From: Lacrimispora xylanolytica
Lineage (GTDB): Bacteria; Bacillota; Clostridia; Lachnospirales; Lachnospiraceae
Assembly: GCF_026723765.1 (NCBI RefSeq)
Contig: NZ_CP113524.1
Span: 3,705,001-3,769,000 of the forward strand
Length of the DNA: 64,000 bases
Direction of reading: 5' to 3'
The position numbers and the translations under genes were made by a program. The stretch's first letter is position 1. Every line of letters begins with the position of its first letter. Shown piece by piece: positions 34,879-43,201 of this stretch. The notes beneath the pieces are model-generated. The model worked only from the letters and a program-made list of their open reading frames with translations. It was not told the origin of the DNA and ran no database searches.

Positions 34879-36624
34879 ATGGAGAATATTACAATTAAAA
34901 TCAACGGCTTGGACGTAAGCGCTCCTGCAGGCTCCACGATTCTTGAGGCTGCCAGGCTTGCTCATATTGAGATACCAACTTTATGCTTTTTAAAAGAAAT
35001 CAATGAAATTGCTGCATGCCGTATCTGTACCGTAGAAATCGGCGGCGGTAAGCTTGCAGCGTCCTGTGTATACCCCATCAATGCAGGGATGGAGGTATGG
35101 ACCAATACTCCTAAGATCCGTGACTACAGAAAGAAGACCCTGCAGCTCATCTTATCCAATCACGACCGCTCCTGCTTATCCTGTGTAAGAAGCGGTGACT
35201 GTGAGCTTCAGACGCTCTGTAAGGAACTCGGCGTTGACGCTGAGAACTACTATGACGGAGATAAGACACCTTCCACTCCGGATGAAAGTGCAGCCCATAT
35301 GGTACGTGACAACAGCAAGTGTATTTTATGCCGCCGCTGCTCTTCTATCTGTGAAAAGGTACAGGGAATTGGGGTCATTGGACCTAACAGCAGAGGTTTT
35401 GCCACATTTATCGGATCTCCATTTGAGATGGGACTGGGGGACACCAGCTGTGTTTCCTGCGGACAGTGTATTGCTGTCTGCCCCACCGGCGCTCTTTATG
35501 AAAAGAGCAGCATTCAGGAAGTTGCTGATGCCATTGCAGATTCAGAGAAACATGTAATCGTTCAGACGGCTCCAGCCGTACGCGCTGCCCTTGGGGAAGA
35601 ATTTAACTTCCCAATCGGAACCAATGTAGAAGGAAAGATGGTTTCAGCCTTAAGAAGACTTGGCTTTGATAAGGTATTTGATACCAACTTCAGTGCGGAT
35701 CTTACCATTATGGAGGAGGCACACGAATTCATAGAGCGTGTACAGCACGGCGGTGTTCTGCCTATGATCACCTCCTGTTCTCCAGGCTGGATCAAATACT
35801 GTGAACACTATTTCCCTGATATGACAGAGAATTTATCTTCCTGTAAATCTCCTCAGCAGATGTTTGGCGCTATTGCCAAATCCTACTATGCAGAGAAGAT
35901 GGGCTTAAAACCAGAGGATATTGTATCCGTAAGCGTTATGCCATGTACCGCCAAAAAGTTTGAGATTGGAAGAGACGATCAGGATGCCAATGGTTCTCCA
36001 GATGTGGATTACACCATCACCACCAGAGAGCTGGCTCGTATGATCAAACAGGCTGGGCTTCGCTTTGAGAACCTTCCTGATGAATCCTTTGACACCCCTC
36101 TGGGACTTGGCTCCGGCGCCGGAGTCATCTTTGGTACCACCGGCGGCGTTATGGAAGCCGCTCTTCGTACGGCGGTAGAAAGCCTTACCGGAGAAGAGCT
36201 CGCGAAACTTGAGTTTAACGATGTCCGTGGTATGGAGGGAATCAAGGAAGCCTCCTATGAAGTAGGCGATTTAAAAGTCAATGTAGCGGTTGCTTCTGGC
36301 TTAATCAATGCAAGAGATTTATTAAACCGGGTAAAATCCGGGGAAGCGGACTACCACTTCATCGAGATCATGGGCTGTCCGGGCGGTTGTATCGGAGGCG
36401 GCGGCCAGCCACAGCAGCCAGGCTATATCCGCAATACGACCGATATCCGCGGCCTGCGTGCAAAGGTATTATATGATTCCGATGCAAGCAATAAGATTCG
36501 TAAATCTCATGAAAACCCTGCAATCAAAGAGCTTTACAGCACATATTTAGGGGAACCGGGAAGCGAAAGGGCACACCATCTCCTTCATACGACTTACGTA
36601 AAAAGAAAAATCAATCAAATCTAA
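34879..36624 (+). CDS. hydA: HydA: [FeFe] hydrogenase catalytic subunit, bifurcating (group A3-like)
   Basis: A 581-residue hydrogenase: N-terminal [2Fe-2S] (CRICTVEIGGG), His-ligated [4Fe-4S] (CLSCVRSGDCELQTLC), two [4Fe-4S] (CILCRRCSSIC, CVSCGQCIAVCP), then the H-cluster domain with L1 TSCSPGW, L2 MPCTAKKFE and L3 EIMGCPGGCIGGGGQP. L1 has Ser where the textbook motif TSCCPxW has a second Cys; I recall this from other NADH-linked forms but cannot verify it here. With HydB and HydC it should couple NADH and reduced ferredoxin to H2. ATG 34879 with GGAGGG nine bases upstream is preferred over ATG 34861. Confidence 0.94.
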   Translation: MENITIKINGLDVSAPAGSTILEAARLAHIEIPTLCFLKEINEIAACRICTVEIGGGKLAASCVYPINAGMEVWTNTPKIRDYRKKTLQLILSNHDRSCLSCVRSGDCELQTLCKELGVDAENYYDGDKTPSTPDESAAHMVRDNSKCILCRRCSSICEKVQGIGVIGPNSRGFATFIGSPFEMGLGDTSCVSCGQCIAVCPTGALYEKSSIQEVADAIADSEKHVIVQTAPAVRAALGEEFNFPIGTNVEGKMVSALRRLGFDKVFDTNFSADLTIMEEAHEFIERVQHGGVLPMITSCSPGWIKYCEHYFPDMTENLSSCKSPQQMFGAIAKSYYAEKMGLKPEDIVSVSVMPCTAKKFEIGRDDQDANGSPDVDYTITTRELARMIKQAGLRFENLPDESFDTPLGLGSGAGVIFGTTGGVMEAALRTAVESLTGEELAKLEFNDVRGMEGIKEASYEVGDLKVNVAVASGLINARDLLNRVKSGEADYHFIEIMGCPGGCIGGGGQPQQPGYIRNTTDIRGLRAKVLYDSDASNKIRKSHENPAIKELYSTYLGEPGSERAHHLLHTTYVKRKINQI

Positions 36625-36644
36625 AAGCTTCCTATCATAAAATT

Positions 36645-36684
36645 CTTGATCTGCCTGGTAACAAGGCAGATCGAGACTTTTTTA
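36645..36684 (+). terminator. Terminator of the hydrogenase operon
   Basis: TCTTGATCTGCC pairs with GGCAGATCGAGA (one wobble), then CTTTTTTATTTTATT. Ends the hydC-to-hydA transcript. Confidence 0.88.
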
Positions 36685-36747
36685 TTTTATTCGTTTCATT
36701 GTTTCCTTTTTTGGAAAATCTATAAAAAATGAATGGTTTAAGAGAAA

Positions 36748-36770
36748 ACCTCCATACTAAGATTGGAGGT
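36748..36770 (+). promoter_or_regulatory. Hairpin covering the ribosome site of the coat-protein gene
   Basis: ACCTCCA (36748-36754) is exactly complementary to TGGAGGT (36764-36770), the ribosome-binding site of the gene at 36778. The 7-bp stem with a 9-base loop would hide the site in the mRNA. Confidence 0.5.
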
Positions 36771-36777
36771 GATAAAA

Positions 36778-36951
36778 ATGAGCCCAAAGGAATTAATTTA
36801 TATTGAAGATGCTCTTGGACATGAAAAATTTTTAAAGACACAGTGTCAGGAAGCAGCTCAGAATTTGCAGGATCCAGAATTAAAGGCCTGCGCACAGGAA
36901 ATTATGCAAAAGCACCAGCAGATTTTTGACAATTTCTATAACTTAGTGTAA
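36778..36951 (+). CDS. Small spore coat-like protein
   Basis: A 57-residue helical protein, MSPKELIYIEDALGHEKFLK onwards with Gln/Ala-rich helices, similar in look to short proteins encoded beside CotF-type coat proteins in Lachnospiraceae. GGAGGTGAT lies eight bases upstream of ATG 36778. The CotF-like gene follows 13 bases later. Role in the spore coat is inferred from that partner. Confidence 0.6.
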   Translation: MSPKELIYIEDALGHEKFLKTQCQEAAQNLQDPELKACAQEIMQKHQQIFDNFYNLV

Positions 36952-36964
36952 GGAGGAACCGAAG

Positions 36965-37210
36965 ATGGATGACAGGACTATTATGGAGAACCTGCTGAAC
37001 ACAGCCAAGGGCGTGTGTGATCTTTATATGCACGGTACCATTGAATCCCCTACCCAGAATGTACACCAGGCATTTGATACTGCATTAAATGACAGCTTAT
37101 GCATTCAGGACAGCATTTACAAGAAAATGTCTGCAAAGGGATGGTATACAACAGAACAGGCAGAGCAGCAGAAAGTAACCAAGGTAAAAAATCAGTTTGC
37201 AGGAATGTAA
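36965..37210 (+). CDS. CotF-family spore coat protein
   Basis: An 81-residue protein with the coat F pattern: a helical N-terminus, DTALNDSLCIQDSIYKKMSAKGWY, and a polar tail. CotF-like proteins are part of the spore coat and are ferritin-like helical bundles. It overlaps nothing and is followed by a terminator. Placement inside the hydrogenase region appears incidental. Confidence 0.75.
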   Translation: MDDRTIMENLLNTAKGVCDLYMHGTIESPTQNVHQAFDTALNDSLCIQDSIYKKMSAKGWYTTEQAEQQKVTKVKNQFAGM

Positions 37211-37277
37211 TTTAGGGGAGCAATCCGCTTGCAGATACGTAAAAGGCTGTGAAAAATAGCCTTTTAAAAAATGAAAC

Positions 37278-37324
37278 GTGCGTCTTGATAAGCCTATAAA
37301 GGCAAAAATCAAGACGCACTTTTT
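37278..37324 (+). terminator. Terminator between coat gene and group-B hydrogenase
   Basis: GTGCGTCTTGAT (37278-37289) pairs with ATCAAGACGCAC (37308-37319), with a small GCC/GGC hairpin nested in the loop, then TTTTT. It ends the coat-protein transcript and may also stop the convergent hydrogenase transcript. Confidence 0.85.
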
Positions 37325-37341
37325 CGTGATCCTTATTCTTA

Positions 37342-38793
37342 TTAATGTCTGTGCATTGGAACCGTTTCAAGTCCCTGGCTTGCTAAGTTCTCATGTACCT
37401 CTCTGGCATCAGCCTGACCGATGAGAAGATCTCTGGCTTTTTTCGCCTCATTCTCATTCTTATATCTAGCAGGACCGCCAACACAGCCGCCGGTACATAC
37501 CATACCTTCGATAAAATCGGCTGGGAGCTTTCCTACCTTTAGCAGCATTAATGCTTTTTTACATTCTGCTGCACCATTGCACTTCATTACCTGAATATCC
37601 GTATTCTTCTCTGTCTCTTTTAAACATTCCAGCACTGCCGCGGTTACGCCGCCGCCATTACCAAAACGTTTACCAAAAACTGAAGCCTGCTGATACGTAT
37701 TCTCTTCCGGTTCAAGCTCTACGCCCTTTGCCTGCATAAGAGCTACCGCCTCTCCAAGAGTCAGGACATAATCTGCATTGTCTTTTACATTTAAGTCAAG
37801 GCTTTCACTCTTCTTTGCAATACAAGGTCCGATAAATACGGTTACTGTTTCAGGATCCTTTTCTTTGAGCATTCTGGATACCGCACACATTGGAGATACG
37901 GTAGTTGACATATTTTCAAGGAGCATGGGATAGTGCTGCTTGATCATATTTACAAATGCCGGACAACAGGAGGTTGTCATCTTTTTGCCTTCTTCATAGG
38001 CTTCCGCCCATTCTGCTGCCTCCGCTGCTGCTGTTAAGTCACCGCCTAAGGCAACCTCAACCATATCAGTAAAACCAGCCTTTTTCAGAGCAGTTTTCCA
38101 GCTTGCCATGGTGATATCAGGGCCGTACTGGCCTTCTGTAGCCGGGGCTACCATAGCCACTACCTTCTTTCCTGCCTTGATCAGCCGGATTACATCAGCG
38201 AGGAAGGTCTTTGTTCCAATGGCACCAAAAGGACAGCCATTGACACATGCTCCGCACTGGATGCATTTTTTCTCATCTATAACAACAATGTCGTTTTCAT
38301 CCATAGTAATGGCATCTACCGGGCAGCTCTTTTTGCAAGGGCGTGTCAGATCCGCAATGGCATTGTAAGGGCAGGCCTGAGAGCATTTTCCGCATTCCTT
38401 GCACTTATCCGGATCAATATGGGCGCGGTCGTGTCCCATGGTGATGGCTCCGAAATTACAGGAAGCCTGACAAGCTTTTCCCATACAGAGCTGGCAGTTG
38501 TCCGTTACCACATAACGGGCAATGGGGCAGCCTTCACAGGCAGAATTTATGACCTGTACGATATTTGTGGTATCCTTTCCGCTGGGGCATAAGCCTTCTG
38601 CAAGCCGTACTCTTTCTCTGATAATTTCCCGTTCCCTGTAAATGCAGCATCGAAACTGGGCTTTTGGACCTGGAATGATGTGATATGGAATCTCATTTCT
38701 GCTTTCTTCTATCCTATCCTCCCAGACATATTTTGCAACTTCAAGCAGTACCTGGTGTGTAATACGATGTAATGTAGCGTCACTTGTTGCCAT
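37342..38793 (-). CDS. [FeFe] hydrogenase, group-B type
   Basis: A 483-residue single-chain hydrogenase. N-terminal Cys-rich part (CEGCPIARYVVTDNCQLCMGKACQASC), ferredoxin motifs CKECGKCSQACP and CIQCGACVNGCPFGAIG, and an H-cluster domain with L1 TSCCPAF, L2 IGPCIAKKSE and L3 EGMVCTGGCVGGP. The motifs fit the poorly studied group B enzymes found in many anaerobes, probably ferredoxin-linked. It stands 53 bases after the phosphatase gene on the same strand, so it may be the last gene of the sensory-hydrogenase transcript. Confidence 0.88.
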   Translation of the reverse strand: MATSDATLHRITHQVLLEVAKYVWEDRIEESRNEIPYHIIPGPKAQFRCCIYREREIIRERVRLAEGLCPSGKDTTNIVQVINSACEGCPIARYVVTDNCQLCMGKACQASCNFGAITMGHDRAHIDPDKCKECGKCSQACPYNAIADLTRPCKKSCPVDAITMDENDIVVIDEKKCIQCGACVNGCPFGAIGTKTFLADVIRLIKAGKKVVAMVAPATEGQYGPDITMASWKTALKKAGFTDMVEVALGGDLTAAAEAAEWAEAYEEGKKMTTSCCPAFVNMIKQHYPMLLENMSTTVSPMCAVSRMLKEKDPETVTVFIGPCIAKKSESLDLNVKDNADYVLTLGEAVALMQAKGVELEPEENTYQQASVFGKRFGNGGGVTAAVLECLKETEKNTDIQVMKCNGAAECKKALMLLKVGKLPADFIEGMVCTGGCVGGPARYKNENEAKKARDLLIGQADAREVHENLASQGLETVPMHRH

Positions 38794-38846
38794 AATTTTC
38801 CTCCTGTAACTTCCACCGAAGCGGTCGTGTGAACATCCTTTGTGAA

Positions 38847-40028
38847 CTAATAATACGTGATTGTAACCTTTTTCCCCATTTCTTCTAACGCATGCTTTAA
38901 CTGATCCACAAGATTCTGGCGTATGCCAAGATCAAAAGGCAGGCCTGGATTCTGATAGGCACTGTTAATGGCCTTTCCCACAAACAGGTTAAGCTCTGTG
39001 CAGTCCTCAATGAGCATCTTTGCTACCTGGGAACCTCCATTCAGCTTATCCAGCTCCTGGAAGAATTCCTCTGTTACTGACTGATTCTTTGCGTACTGTT
39101 TTAAAAGCTTTAGCACCCGGTTTAAGGTCAGTACGCCTTCTGTGACAAGCTCCACCCCCTCAAGGGTTGCAATGGGCGGGATGTCAGGATCATAGTAATG
39201 CAAAGAGACGGAAAGCTTTTTCCCAAGCTCTCTTGATACAATGTTTGCACTGGTCCCACCGCAGATAATCCGCTTTGTGGTCTCATCTCCTGATAAAAAT
39301 GCATGTACCATGGAAACGTCATCCTCTTTGCTTTTGGGTGGTCCGGTCATTAAATGTACCGGCTTCCTGTCGATGATCCGCATCACTGCAACCGTGGTAT
39401 CATCGCCGGGCCGGTACTGATAAAGCTCATCACAGGCTCTTGTAAGGGCAGAAGCAAGCCGCATGGCTGAAATGGTCTTACGGTACTGCTTCACCGCATA
39501 GGAAGCCACATCATCCCACAGCCATCCGAAATTAAGAAGCTGTCCCACTCCTGCATGAATGGTTCCATCGCTTAAAAGAATGAGAGCATCTCCCTTTTTC
39601 ACCCGAAACCGGTACTCATTGATCTTTTTATTTCTTATGATCCTAGTATTTTGCGGTATGGGCACAAGGCTACCATCCCGGATAAATATACAGCTGGGGT
39701 TATCAAACTCCACCAGATAGGCTTCTCCGCTGTTTAAGACCTGGAGAATGCTGAAGGTGGAGTAAGCCACCTGCCGAACCTGGCAGACCGGAAGTGTCTC
39801 TACAATGGTTTCCACACATTCCTCTAAGGTGGCACCATTTAAAAACATGGTACCAAGTATCTTGGAGGTCATGGTCGCCAGTATGTTTGCCTTAACCCCG
39901 CTACCCATGCCATCAGCCAGGATCATAATGTTGGAATCATCTGTTTGCAGCAGCTCTACCTTATCCCCGCACAGGACTTCGTTGAACTTGTTTAAGCTTT
40001 TGTATGCCGCATCTACTGTAATACCCAT
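38847..40028 (-). CDS. SpoIIE-family PP2C serine/threonine phosphatase
   Basis: A 393-residue phosphatase. The PP2C/SpoIIE core shows ADGMGSGVKAN with metal Asp, FDNPSCIFIRDG, LSDGTIHAG, and DDTTVAVMRI. A C-terminal extension of about 170 residues (CGGTSANIVSRELGKKL, LTLNRVLKLLKQY) is of the kind seen in phosphatases beside sensory hydrogenases. Start ATG at 40028 shares one base with the stop of the PAS-hydrogenase gene (TGATG) and has GAGGT six bases upstream. It is the likely output enzyme of that sensor. Confidence 0.9.
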   Translation of the reverse strand: MGITVDAAYKSLNKFNEVLCGDKVELLQTDDSNIMILADGMGSGVKANILATMTSKILGTMFLNGATLEECVETIVETLPVCQVRQVAYSTFSILQVLNSGEAYLVEFDNPSCIFIRDGSLVPIPQNTRIIRNKKINEYRFRVKKGDALILLSDGTIHAGVGQLLNFGWLWDDVASYAVKQYRKTISAMRLASALTRACDELYQYRPGDDTTVAVMRIIDRKPVHLMTGPPKSKEDDVSMVHAFLSGDETTKRIICGGTSANIVSRELGKKLSVSLHYYDPDIPPIATLEGVELVTEGVLTLNRVLKLLKQYAKNQSVTEEFFQELDKLNGGSQVAKMLIEDCTELNLFVGKAINSAYQNPGLPFDLGIRQNLVDQLKHALEEMGKKVTITYY

Positions 40029-41761
40029 CACTTAACCTCGCTTTCGCTTCCTTCGTCCAATAGGGATCTGCAAAGCTTTGTCAGTGTGGTTTTTGTCTCT
40101 GCTGTGGTTTCCCCCAGCAGTCCGGCAATTTCCTGGGCCACCATCATCTGCTTATGGATGACCTTCTGAGCCAGATCAATGGTTTCCAGCTTCATCTCAT
40201 ACTCCTGCTTAGCCTGCTCTTCTTCTCTTGTGATATCGATAAATGTGGCTAAGACCACATCCTCTTTTTCAACATAAACAATGTTTTGCATGGTAGAAAA
40301 ACCGTACTCTCCATAGCTCACCTTTTTTCCGTGAATCTTTTGATGGGACTGATACACCCATTGGAAATCAGAGGGATCGATGAATTCGTATAAATACATC
40401 TCCAAAGCTTCCTGTCTGCTTATTCCAAAGTACCTTTCTCCCACCTTAGAGAACTCAAGGATCTTCATATCCTTATCCACGATCAGTACGATGTTGGGCG
40501 ATGTCTCCAAAACAAGATTGGAAAGGGATTCTGCTTTTTCATTCATAAAAGGAATGCACATATTAAGCTCTGCCTTTTTCTGAAATACAGCTATGGCCTT
40601 TTCACGGCATGTGGAATAACCGCAGGCTCCGCAGTTTAGCTCATCCTCCGGTTTTAGTTTTCCTGTCATCTTAAATATTTCTTTGATCTGGGCTTCCGTC
40701 GGCATAGCCTCTTCCGGCGCCCGATCCATAAAATGTTTCTGAAACGATATCCGGTCTATCTTGGGACTGATCTCCTCCCAGGGTACCGGCTCCTTCTCAA
40801 TGCTTTCTTCCATATCCAGCTTCACTTTAAACCGTGAAATCTTCTCATCTTCTACCATGGGACCATTGATGCACCCCCCGGAGCATATGTTCATTTCAAT
40901 AAAGCAGCCGTTCATAGAGCCTTCTTTGATGCTTTCGCAAAGATCAATACAGCTTTTGATTCCATGGACATAAAGCTTTCTGTATTGGTCCTGCTCTTTT
41001 TCTGTTGCCACAACAGAACTTATGATTCCGTTGGTAACAGGATAAAGGCGGTTAACTCTTGGATTCTCATTGGTAAATGGGATGTCCTCACATTCTTCTA
41101 TGGATATCCCTTCCTCTGAAAGCCATCTTTTTAAATCAGAAAAGTTTAAGACCGCATCAATATATCCAGCATGACGGGGGTCCTCTGACTCCTTCTTTTT
41201 GGCAATGCAGGGACCGAGAAACACCACCTTTGTGTCATAGCCCATCTTTCTTTTTAACAGCTTCCCATGGGCGATCATTGGTGATACCACAGGTGCCAGA
41301 TGTCCAATGAGCTGAGGATAATAAATCTCGATCAAATCATTGACGCCAGGACAGCAGGTGGTGATAATGGTATCCATCTTCCCTTCCTCTAACAGGCGGG
41401 TATATTCTGCCGTTACCAGGGCAGCCCCTTCTGCTGTCTCTCTCACATCCGAAAACCCCAGCTTCTTAAGTGCTCCGTTTACCTGACCGATGGAGCTATA
41501 TTTTAAAAGTCCCATATAAGATGGAGCAAGGGAGATAACGGTTCTTTTTCCCTGCCTTATGTATTCTTTAACCAGCTCTAAATCACTGATCAGTGTTTTG
41601 GCAGACTGAGGACACACCTGCATGCATTTCCCGCATAAGATGCATTGATCCGGCATGATCTCTGCCCGCTCATTACGAATCATGACTGCCTTGACTTCAC
41701 AGTTACGGATACATTTATAGCAATGCTTGCATTTGGTAGCTTTGAAATCAATGATTCCCAT
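40028..41761 (-). CDS. hydS: Sensory [FeFe] hydrogenase with PAS domain (group C, HydS-like)
   Basis: A 577-residue protein. Two N-terminal [4Fe-4S] motifs (CKHCYKCIRNC, CILCGKCMQVCP); an H-cluster domain with L1 TTCCPGV, L2 LGPCIAKKKE and L3 EMNICSGGCINGP; an extra four-Cys [4Fe-4S] segment (CGACGYSTCREKAIAVF...C); a PAS domain (TSPNIVLIVDKDMKILEFSK); and a helical C-terminus. This architecture defines the putative H2-sensing group C. It is directly coupled to a PP2C phosphatase gene by a one-base overlap. It probably senses H2 or redox state rather than making H2 in bulk. Confidence 0.9.
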   Translation of the reverse strand: MGIIDFKATKCKHCYKCIRNCEVKAVMIRNERAEIMPDQCILCGKCMQVCPQSAKTLISDLELVKEYIRQGKRTVISLAPSYMGLLKYSSIGQVNGALKKLGFSDVRETAEGAALVTAEYTRLLEEGKMDTIITTCCPGVNDLIEIYYPQLIGHLAPVVSPMIAHGKLLKRKMGYDTKVVFLGPCIAKKKESEDPRHAGYIDAVLNFSDLKRWLSEEGISIEECEDIPFTNENPRVNRLYPVTNGIISSVVATEKEQDQYRKLYVHGIKSCIDLCESIKEGSMNGCFIEMNICSGGCINGPMVEDEKISRFKVKLDMEESIEKEPVPWEEISPKIDRISFQKHFMDRAPEEAMPTEAQIKEIFKMTGKLKPEDELNCGACGYSTCREKAIAVFQKKAELNMCIPFMNEKAESLSNLVLETSPNIVLIVDKDMKILEFSKVGERYFGISRQEALEMYLYEFIDPSDFQWVYQSHQKIHGKKVSYGEYGFSTMQNIVYVEKEDVVLATFIDITREEEQAKQEYEMKLETIDLAQKVIHKQMMVAQEIAGLLGETTAETKTTLTKLCRSLLDEGSESEVK

Positions 41762-41763
41762 GA

Positions 41764-42003
41764 TTAAAGCCTCCCTATAATTTCCCTGTCAAAAAACTCC
41801 CTGGTGTCTTCCGGCTTTAAGGAATACAACTGCCCATCTACGGTCACGCATACACCGCTTACACAATTTCCACTGCAAAAAGAGCCGTTTAAGTCCACCT
41901 GTTCCTCCAGATGGCGCTCCTTTACCATGGCTTGAAGCTGTGCTACGATTTCCCTGGACCCCTTTAAATGGCACGCGCTGCCGATACAGATCGTCACTCT
42001 CAT
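41764..42003 (-). CDS. Small [2Fe-2S] ferredoxin of the sensory hydrogenase operon
   Basis: A 79-residue thioredoxin-like ferredoxin of the NuoE C-terminal type, with Cys ligands in CIGSACHLKGS and SFCSGNCVSGVC. It begins the transcript that continues two bases later with the PAS hydrogenase. It likely carries electrons to or from that protein. Confidence 0.85.
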   Translation of the reverse strand: MRVTICIGSACHLKGSREIVAQLQAMVKERHLEEQVDLNGSFCSGNCVSGVCVTVDGQLYSLKPEDTREFFDREIIGRL

Positions 42004-42130
42004 GAGTATTTCCCCTCCTGTTTTCCCCTTGTTTTTACTACCCCTATTAAAATATTATCGCATATCACTGGGGGGTTATCAATAAATTTTTACCGATTAG
42101 CTGTATTTTTTGAAATACACCTGACAGGAC

Positions 42131-42166
42131 AAAAAAAGGGACCCAAAGTCTCCTCCGGTCCCTTCA
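42131..42166 (-). terminator. Terminator of purine nucleoside phosphorylase gene
   Basis: On the minus strand GGGACC pairs with GGTCCC around a 13-base loop, followed by seven T. It lies 17 bases past the stop of the phosphorylase gene. Confidence 0.85.
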
Positions 42167-42182
42167 TCTCTTATCTTCTATC

Positions 42183-43013
42183 CTACTTTCCCGCAATCTT
42201 AGTAATAGAAGCAGTAATTAATTTTTTAAATAACGGTGCCACACGGTCTGCAGTTTCCTGAACCTCTGCATGGCTTAAAGGCTGGTCTGTGATTCCACAG
42301 GCCATATTGGTGATACAGGAGATACCGCACACCTTCATGCCCATATGGTTGGCTGCAAGCGCCTCACAGGCAGTGCTCATGCCTACGGCGTCTGCTCCCA
42401 GAATACGGCACATCTGCACTTCAGCCGGAGACTCATAAGCCGGACCGGATAACTGAAAATAAATACCTTCCTGAAGCTCAATACCTTCTTCCTTTGCCGC
42501 TTCCTTAATGAGGCCGCGAAGCTCTCTGCGGTATACATCGCTCATATCCGGGAATCTTGGACCCAGTTCATCAATATTCTCTCCCAGTAGTGGGGAAGGA
42601 ACTGAGGTTGCAATGTGATCCTTAATCAGCATGAAATCGCCGGCATGGAACTCCTTATTGATGCCGCCGCAGGCATTGGTCAGGAATAAGGTCTTTGCTC
42701 CTAATAATCCCATCAGCCTTGTTGGGAGCACCACATCTGTCATTGGGTATCCCTCGTAAAAATGAACACGTCCCTGCATGATTACCACTGGAACCTTGTT
42801 TACATAACCAAAAATAAATCTTCCCTTATGTCCTGCTACCGTTGAAACCGGAAAGCCTTCAATATCCTTATAATCAATGGTTGCTGCTACTTCTATCTCC
42901 TCTGCATACTCTCCAAGACCGGAACCCAGGATCAGGGCGACTTCCGGAACAAAATCCGTTTTTTCCCTAACACTTTTCAAACAATTTTGAAGTTTTTCAT
43001 ATACTTGATTCAT
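42183..43013 (-). CDS. punA: Purine-nucleoside phosphorylase
   Basis: Phosphorolysis of inosine and guanosine to free base and ribose-1-phosphate in purine salvage. The 276-residue trimeric-type enzyme shows LILGSGLGEYAEE for phosphate, GRVHFYEGY, LTNACGGIN, GPAYESPAEVQM and AVGMSTACEALAANHMG. The start at 43013 has GGGAG ten bases upstream; an in-frame extension to 43094 has no ribosome site. Confidence 0.95.
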   Translation of the reverse strand: MNQVYEKLQNCLKSVREKTDFVPEVALILGSGLGEYAEEIEVAATIDYKDIEGFPVSTVAGHKGRFIFGYVNKVPVVIMQGRVHFYEGYPMTDVVLPTRLMGLLGAKTLFLTNACGGINKEFHAGDFMLIKDHIATSVPSPLLGENIDELGPRFPDMSDVYRRELRGLIKEAAKEEGIELQEGIYFQLSGPAYESPAEVQMCRILGADAVGMSTACEALAANHMGMKVCGISCITNMACGITDQPLSHAEVQETADRVAPLFKKLITASITKIAGK

Positions 43014-43101
43014 TCGCTTTAATCTCCCTTCACTTTCCTGTTGACTCAAAAATACAGGTATTCTTAGTATATCACAAAAACTGATATAACTCATCTAATT
43101 T

Positions 43102-43131
43102 TTGACAAATGAGACGCAAAAATGATATACT
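43102..43131 (+). promoter_or_regulatory. Sigma-A promoter of the NitT/TauT-like ABC operon
   Basis: TTGACA (43102-43107), 18 bases, TATACT (43126-43131), about 70 bases before the first gene. No riboswitch-like leader is evident in that short space. Confidence 0.65.
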
Positions 43132-43201
43132 GAATCTGTCCATATTCCAGATTATGGAAGGATTTTTATGGAAATTATCATCTGCAAAAAGGGAGGATTT
43201 T

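Noticed and set aside
31594-36624. Hydrogenase operon as NADH:quinone oxidoreductase (complex I) fragment
   Set aside because: NuoE/NuoF-like parts are joined to a full [FeFe] H-cluster protein and no membrane Nuo subunits are present.
40028-41761. PAS hydrogenase as a main H2-producing enzyme
   Set aside because: The PAS domain, extra cluster segment and coupled phosphatase gene match the sensory group instead.
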